Source of the DNA: Coptodactyla brooksi
Taxonomy: Eukaryota > Arthropoda > Insecta > Coleoptera > Scarabaeidae
Direction of reading: 5' to 3'
NCBI GenBank assembly: GCA_033557675.1
Contig: JAWQRM010000487.1
Coordinates: 1 to 22,169 of the forward strand
Length of the DNA: 22,169 nucleotides
Shown: piece by piece, positions 17,777 to 22,169 of the stretch
How positions within the stretch are numbered: position 1 is the first letter of the stretch
How the letters are laid out: each line of letters starts with the position of its first letter
The notes under the pieces: generated by a model
Seen by the model: the letters and a program-made list of their open reading frames with translations, nothing else
What the model was told of the DNA's origin: nothing
The model's database searches: none
Position numbers and translations under genes: made by a program

Positions 17777-18419
17777 TTAGGATACAAAATATGAGCTGTT
17801 TTCTTAAAATCTGAACCCATTACAATTGTAGCATGTGAGAATAGACACATAAAACACGTAAAATGATGAACACTTGATGAAAATTGTAAAATGAATGCAG
17901 TATTGTATACAATGTGTCTGTTATTAGGATCAAATATCGGGTCCATGTCAACGCCTCCTGTTCTCGGGTAGTTTGTCATTTTTTATATATGAATAGACGC
18001 ACTAAATTAAGCACTGCAATAATACATACACAGTATATTCTTAGATAGATGCAAGTCATCACTAGACTGCAAAGGTTTTAGCCTCCTCTTTCTACATGTA
18101 CGTATAGTCTTGCAGCAGTGTACACTGAACTATGGTTGATGTAAATGCAGCTGCATGTTTTACAGATAAAAGTACTTTACTGCAAAACTACTTTACTGTA
18201 AAAGTACTGTACTTTACTGTACTTTTTGCTTGTATATTATTAAATATTTTATGCTAGCTGTCAACTGTTGTTGCTATCATGTATCTATTTCTGATACATG
18301 ATATTCGATTAAATGAGCTTCATGTTGTCCTATTGTTCAATTATACTGACAAAACTAAAAAATTGCAAGGGATTGCACATAAGCAGCAAGAAAAACTATT
18401 TTAAAACATCAATACTACT
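17777..18419. other. Spacer with short tandem repeat, no gene recognised
   Basis: A minus ORF (ATG at 17979) of 91 codons is not similar to anything I know and overlaps the repeat arm, so I do not call it. At 18168-18220 three tandem units of about 16 bp (AAAAGTACTTTACTGC, AAAACTACTTTACTGT, then a longer third) form a local repeat. No leucine-rich-repeat exon of DNAAF11 was found here. Confidence 0.4.
18168..18220 (+). repeat. Short tandem repeat based on TACTTTACTG
   Basis: Units lie at 18168-18183 and 18184-18199, with a third, expanded unit at 18200-18220. Confidence 0.7.
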
Positions 18420-19250
18420 AGGATTCTTAACGAAATTTACCTTGAATGCTGCTCCTTTGAAAATAAACAAGAACCACAAATTAAAATAGTCACAAGAAGA
18501 ATACATCCCTCGAGTACTGAAGAAACGATAACAGAAGATCATAACACAACCTGCGACCAGCTTTGAGAATGAAGCGGCGACAGTTTTTGCAGAACCCACC
18601 TATCAGTTTACACGACAATGCTCGGCTGCATAGAGCGCAAGCTGTTATTTAATTCTCTTCGCCCTGAACCAACCAATGCTGTTATCACAGTCGCCTGTGG
18701 AAGTACACCCATGTCATCCATGCAGAGTTCCAGATCACCCACTTTATTTCTCAAGCTCTGTATATTGGTGTGTACTTCGAATAAATCATCCCATGCACTC
18801 TGCCCAGTATGCCCCCTCATTCCATTCACATTTATTGTTATTACAGTAGAATAGCTGGCTTCACGGTTGTTATTTATATTTTTAAAATATAAGGTTGGAT
18901 TGCATCCACAATTTCACTAAGCTTGCGTTTACAGTATGAGCCAATACATGAGATTAATTTTAGTTTACCACACTGTTTTTTCTTTCCGTCCTTAGTTCAG
19001 TTCATCGGATAGAACTTCAAGATATTCACAATGCTATCAGTGGTTTTTGATGGCAACCCATCAAGTTCTCCTCCATCTCTAGAGATGGAAGAGAGCTCTT
19101 GTGCCGGCTCCACATTAATTCCTTTAGAGCATTCACCTTGGTAATCTATATGGTAGTTGACGCAAATATGATAGCTGTGGCCCTTGAGCTTACAGCACCA
19201 GAAATATGGTCGGTGTTCCTTCGTTTGGGCATTATCACTTAGTAAGAAAG
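18420..19250 (-). pseudogene. Second LINE relic: ORF1 tail and ORF2 endonuclease start
   Basis: On the minus strand 19250-18990 gives a piece with a partial zinc knuckle (CCKLKGHSYHIC; the first Cys of CX2CX4HX4C is missing) followed by a Ser/Glu-rich tail and a stop. From 18829 the next frame reads HTNIQSLRNKVGDLELCMDD and VLPQATVITALVGSGRREL, matching the opening of a LINE apurinic-type endonuclease (family: N.QSL..K...L...ITEHWL). A third piece, near 18600-18500, reads KLIGGFCKN and AGGCVMIFC in shifted frames, as expected for the next endonuclease block (F.R...GG..I). The order of ORF1 end then ORF2 start on one strand supports the call, though each piece alone is weak. It differs from the LINE at 3132-8240. 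Confidence 0.55.
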
Positions 19251-19339
19251 TTGAAGAGGAGAAATAATTTCTTACAAGTGAGAATTTTGAAAAACAAAGT
19301 TTAACAGTTTGTTAAACCACTGTTAAATCGGAGAAATTA

Positions 19340-19770
19340 TATACATGCAAATTGAAAACTCTTTAAAGCATTTCTCGCGGAGGAAGTCCTGGAGATGTTT
19401 GAAAGAGGTAAATCAGTGGACGAAAGGTCTGGCGAGAATGGTGGGTGAGGCAACATTTCGTAGTTTGGCTTTTTCAACCGTTGTCACGGAGAAGAATCAA
19501 CCCTTTCCTGTTGGCCAATGTTGGGCACATACATCACAGTTTCTCATGCATTTCGTCAATTTCATGACGGTCGTTTTCTACTGTGATGGTTTTGCCTGGA
19601 TTCCGGAAGCTGTGATGGATCAGACTGGTAGCAGAACACCAAACAGTCACCATGACATTCTTTTGGTGTATTTTCGGCTTTGGAGAGTGTTGTGGAGTTT
19701 AGTTCTTGCCCAACCATTGAGCTGAGCACCGCTGATTGTCATAAAGAATTCACTTTTCAACTTATACCAA
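19340..19770 (-). pseudogene. Second SETMAR-type mariner transposase relic, catalytic part
   Basis: From about 19760 downward one minus frame with stops reads EK, stop, ILYDNQRCSAQWLGKN, then QHSPKPKIHQKNVMVTVWC, SFRNPGKTIT, RHEIDEMHEKL, CPTLANRKGLILLRDNG (second Asp). A frameshift then gives YEMLPHPPFSPDLSSTDLPL (third Asp). KVMVTVWW, ETIT, IDEMH, LILL.DN and LPHPPYSPDLS.TD are signature pieces of SETMAR-like DD34D mariners. The DNA-binding N terminus is missing or unrecognisable. The parallel relic at 10540-11290 shares the LNPGE and DEMH/RNC region but has its own damage. Confidence 0.85.
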
Positions 19771-20957
19771 TTGATGTTGGCAGTGAAGGAAGGTAGTAGG
19801 TAACTTGTTGTCGTGGGCTGTGGTATCTGAATACTAATTCAGTGAGAATAAACTCAACCAAAAAAACTAAGAAATAATAATTGAAATTAATCAGAGATTT
19901 TTTGAAGAGGAACTATCTTAGTACAAGTGTTATTCTAGTTACATACAATGATACGCAACCTCATTTAATAGATTAGCGGAAGGAGACAATATCTGCAACA
20001 ATTAATCACAGCTTAGATAAAGTATTTAAGAATGTGCAAGAGAAATGCAGTGAAGTGCCTCTATTTGTAAACGATGCAACTCCATCTGCACCAAACATCT
20101 AGAATACTAGAAATATATGAAATATTTAGAATAGCCAATTTGAAATATTGACAATTTATGCCATATTTCGATCATCTGCCTTTAAGAAGTTTAAATATTG
20201 AGAAGGTATTTTTGTTATGTAACAATCTACCAACATCTATAAAATATAGCCGAACAAAAGAAAATTAAAGAAAAATAATTATTATTAATTATAATTTGAC
20301 AACCATTATCAAGATAGTTAAATTATACGTATATAATTTATAAGAGTTTAAAGGACAATGATATAAATATCAGGAAAGAGAAAGGAAAGGGTAAGTGGTG
20401 ATTGTCCCTCATAAAAAGCATTAAGAAATATTTTAAAACTACAAAAATGTAAATGTCGTTTTGATACTGTAATTAAAGGTAATATCTGAAAGATAATTTA
20501 AAATATTAGTAATAATGTATTATATTAATTAGTCTCACATTCTAATCAGTTTTAATTAGTTTGAATGTAACTACTCAGATTATTTGCAACGTTGCCATAT
20601 TTATGATATTACATCATTACATTAGTAGTTTCATCTGCAGAATCCATATGTAACTATTGAAAACGTTTGATGTTATTTCATCTGTTTTAATCTTAGTTTT
20701 AAAGTGCAATTGGTTTAAGATCGAGTTTTGTTCTTGCCCATGTTTTGTGGCTTAAAGGATTAGTTACATTGTCATCACAAATATAATATCAACTGTTGAC
20801 AGTTTGCAATAAATCAAATCGGAAAGCAACTTCAAGTCAAACATCGGAAAGCGCAAAAATTGGGAAACTCATTCCAATTTCTGGATAGCAACTGAAACAT
20901 TTTTGGCACAATGCAATTTGTTACCACGCTGATTGCACGATAACTGCTGTCAACGTA
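19771..20957. other. AT-rich region with no recognisable feature
   Basis: I read all six frames for leucine-rich repeats, transposase and reverse transcriptase motifs and for inverted repeats, and found nothing convincing. Composition is strongly AT-rich, with long TAA/ATT-rich stretches around 20270-20560. Confidence 0.5.
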
Positions 20958-21385
20958 TTAGGGCGTTCAAAAAGTAAGTTGCACTTGCTCCCCCGCAGAT
21001 GGTAGCATTGCGAAATAAGACATAAGTTAGCACAGACGATAACTGAGTTCCAGGGCATCCAACGGTAGCAGTTTCATTCGAATAGTGGCAATCGTTGCTG
21101 CGCAGTACGAGAAAAAATGGCGCGTCACCTGGAAATTACTGCCAACATTGAAATACACGAAACAGTACCTTTTTTGTGGGCAAAACGTTTCACAAGTAAA
21201 GAGATTAATCGTGAAATATCGGCAGTGTATGGTCACGCAATGTACATGTAATGTCACGTCTAGCCATTCAAAAATGGTGCTGACAGCTCGAAGACGGTCG
21301 CACAGACAGGCCAGCAACGATGCACACAGCGTGCACCCGATGCACACATGGTGCAGCGGGTGGAAAACACTATTCTCAGCAATAA
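20958..21385 (+). pseudogene. mariner element, 5' end and N-terminal transposase part only
   Basis: After a TA at 20956-20957, TTAGGGCGTTCAAAAAGTAA looks like a mariner terminal repeat. ATG at 21117 opens MARHLEITANIEIHETVPFL, then WAKRFTSKEINREISAVYG, the helix-turn-helix region of a mariner transposase. A stop follows at MYM (about 21250). Later pieces PFKNGADS and MVQRVENTILSNN (frame restored) match the linker to the second DNA-binding motif (family: ...MV.RVENTIL.N). The catalytic domain is absent, because the sequence runs into a foldback and then a simple repeat. The retained part is little decayed apart from the stop, so truncation seems relatively recent. Confidence 0.8.
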
Positions 21386-21399
21386 TGTCTTCCACCCGC
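21356..21399. repeat. 14-bp foldback at the mariner/simple-repeat junction
   Basis: GCGGGTGGAAAACA (21356-21369) and TGTCTTCCACCCGC (21386-21399) are reverse complements with one mismatch, around a 16-nt loop. The left arm is mariner coding sequence. The right arm interrupts it and abuts the CA repeat. Confidence 0.85.
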
Positions 21400-22043
21400 A
21401 CTTGCATTCACACACATGCAGACACGCACCCACACGCACACACACGCGTGCACACACCCACGCGAGCACACACGCACCCGCACGCGCACGCACACATACC
21501 CGCGCACGTACATACACAAACACCCGCGTGCGCACTCACCCGCGTACACACACGCACACACACACACCCACATGCACACACACCACACGCACACCCACAC
21601 GCACCCACACCCACACACCCGCGCAACCACACACCCACACAAATAGACAAGTGCACCCACACGCACATACACGCACCCACACCCACACACCCGCGCACAC
21701 AAGCGCGCATAAGCGCACACACACCCACACGTACACTCGCGCATACACGCACACGCACAGACGCATCCACACATACACACACGCACACACACACACACAC
21801 AAACACGCACACCCATAACGACACGCACATACACGCGCGCATACCCACACTCACACACATACCCACACGTGCACATATACACACACCCGCGCACACACCC
21901 ACACTCGCGCGCACACACCCACACGCGCGCACACACGCATACACACGCGCACACGCGCCTACACCTGCGCGTGCACACACAAATATCCAGCGTGCACACA
22001 CTCGCGCACACACTCGCGCACACACACGCACACACCCACAAAA

Positions 22044-22079
<36 letters not shown>

Positions 22080-22169
22080 GCGCCCACACATACGCATGCA
22101 CACGTAGATGCACCCACACGCACATCCACACGCACACCCACACGCACACCCACACGCACACATACACAC
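21400..22169. repeat. CA/CG-rich simple repeat, about 770 bp, open at window end
   Basis: The plus strand is almost only C, A and G-in-CG, in alternating pyrimidine-purine order (ACAC, CGCG, CCCAC). It contains a partial internal duplication about 72 bp apart (21601-21625 and 21673-21697 both read GCACCCACACCCACACACCC then GCGCA). A 12-bp period near the end (CACACGCACACC, about 22120-22160) is also visible. ORFs of up to 340 codons on both strands are low-complexity artefacts of a stop-poor repeat. Such sequence can adopt left-handed Z-DNA; that is general knowledge, not shown here. Confidence 0.95.

Noticed and set aside
17704..17979. 91-codon minus ORF beginning MTNYPRTGGVD
   Set aside because: It has an ATG but no recognisable domain, and its end runs through the inverted-repeat arm of the Penelope-like fragment.
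19345..19725. Plus-strand 126-codon ORF
   Set aside because: It is the opposite strand of the SETMAR-type relic, whose minus-strand motifs are clear.
21085..22167. Long ORFs (340, 263, 253 codons) rich in His/Thr or Cys/Val
   Set aside because: They are translations of the CA/CG simple repeat, open in several frames on both strands at once, which is what a stop-poor repeat gives.

Overview
The window looks like arthropod, most likely insect, nuclear DNA. It is AT-rich, its genes are split by introns with consensus splice sites, and it is packed with transposable elements of types common in insects (piggyBac, several Tc1/mariner lineages, non-LTR retrotransposons, a Penelope-like element). 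All calls are from reading the sequence; no database search was possible.

Left part (1-8240). Two broken mariner-type transposases of the DD41D kind lie in opposite directions (1-600 plus, 1400-2170 minus). Then comes an old Jockey/CR1-like LINE (3132-8240, plus). It was split by a complete piggyBac element (3323-5914) and separately by a mauritiana-like mariner (about 6400-7200). The piggyBac is the best-preserved element here. It has a TTAA duplication on both sides, 13-bp perfect terminal inverted repeats, a 24-bp subterminal inverted repeat containing a palindrome, and an uninterrupted transposase with all catalytic aspartates. An in-phase 5' exon and 283-bp intron can be read upstream of the long ORF, giving a predicted 607-residue protein.

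Middle (8240-17000). A tandem repeat and two more transposase relics (8709-10027 plus, 10540-11290 minus) precede the only two recognisable host genes, which are convergent. The first is the last coding exon of a Rab10-like small GTPase (12168-12362, plus). The second is a gene for the axonemal dynein assembly factor DNAAF11/LRRC6/tilB (14562-16884, minus), of which four coding exons join in frame; its first exon(s) were not found. Its largest intron holds an antisense RTE-like LINE relic.

Right part (17000-22169). A Penelope-like fragment encodes a GIY-YIG endonuclease tail. It is flanked by about 50-bp inverted repeats and has a decayed hammerhead-ribozyme-like motif on its 3' side. Further right are a second LINE relic, a SETMAR-type mariner relic, about 1.2 kb with nothing recognised, and the first part of another mariner. 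That mariner breaks off at a foldback and runs into a CA/CG-rich simple repeat of about 770 bp that reaches the window end. Long ORFs in the simple repeat are artefacts.
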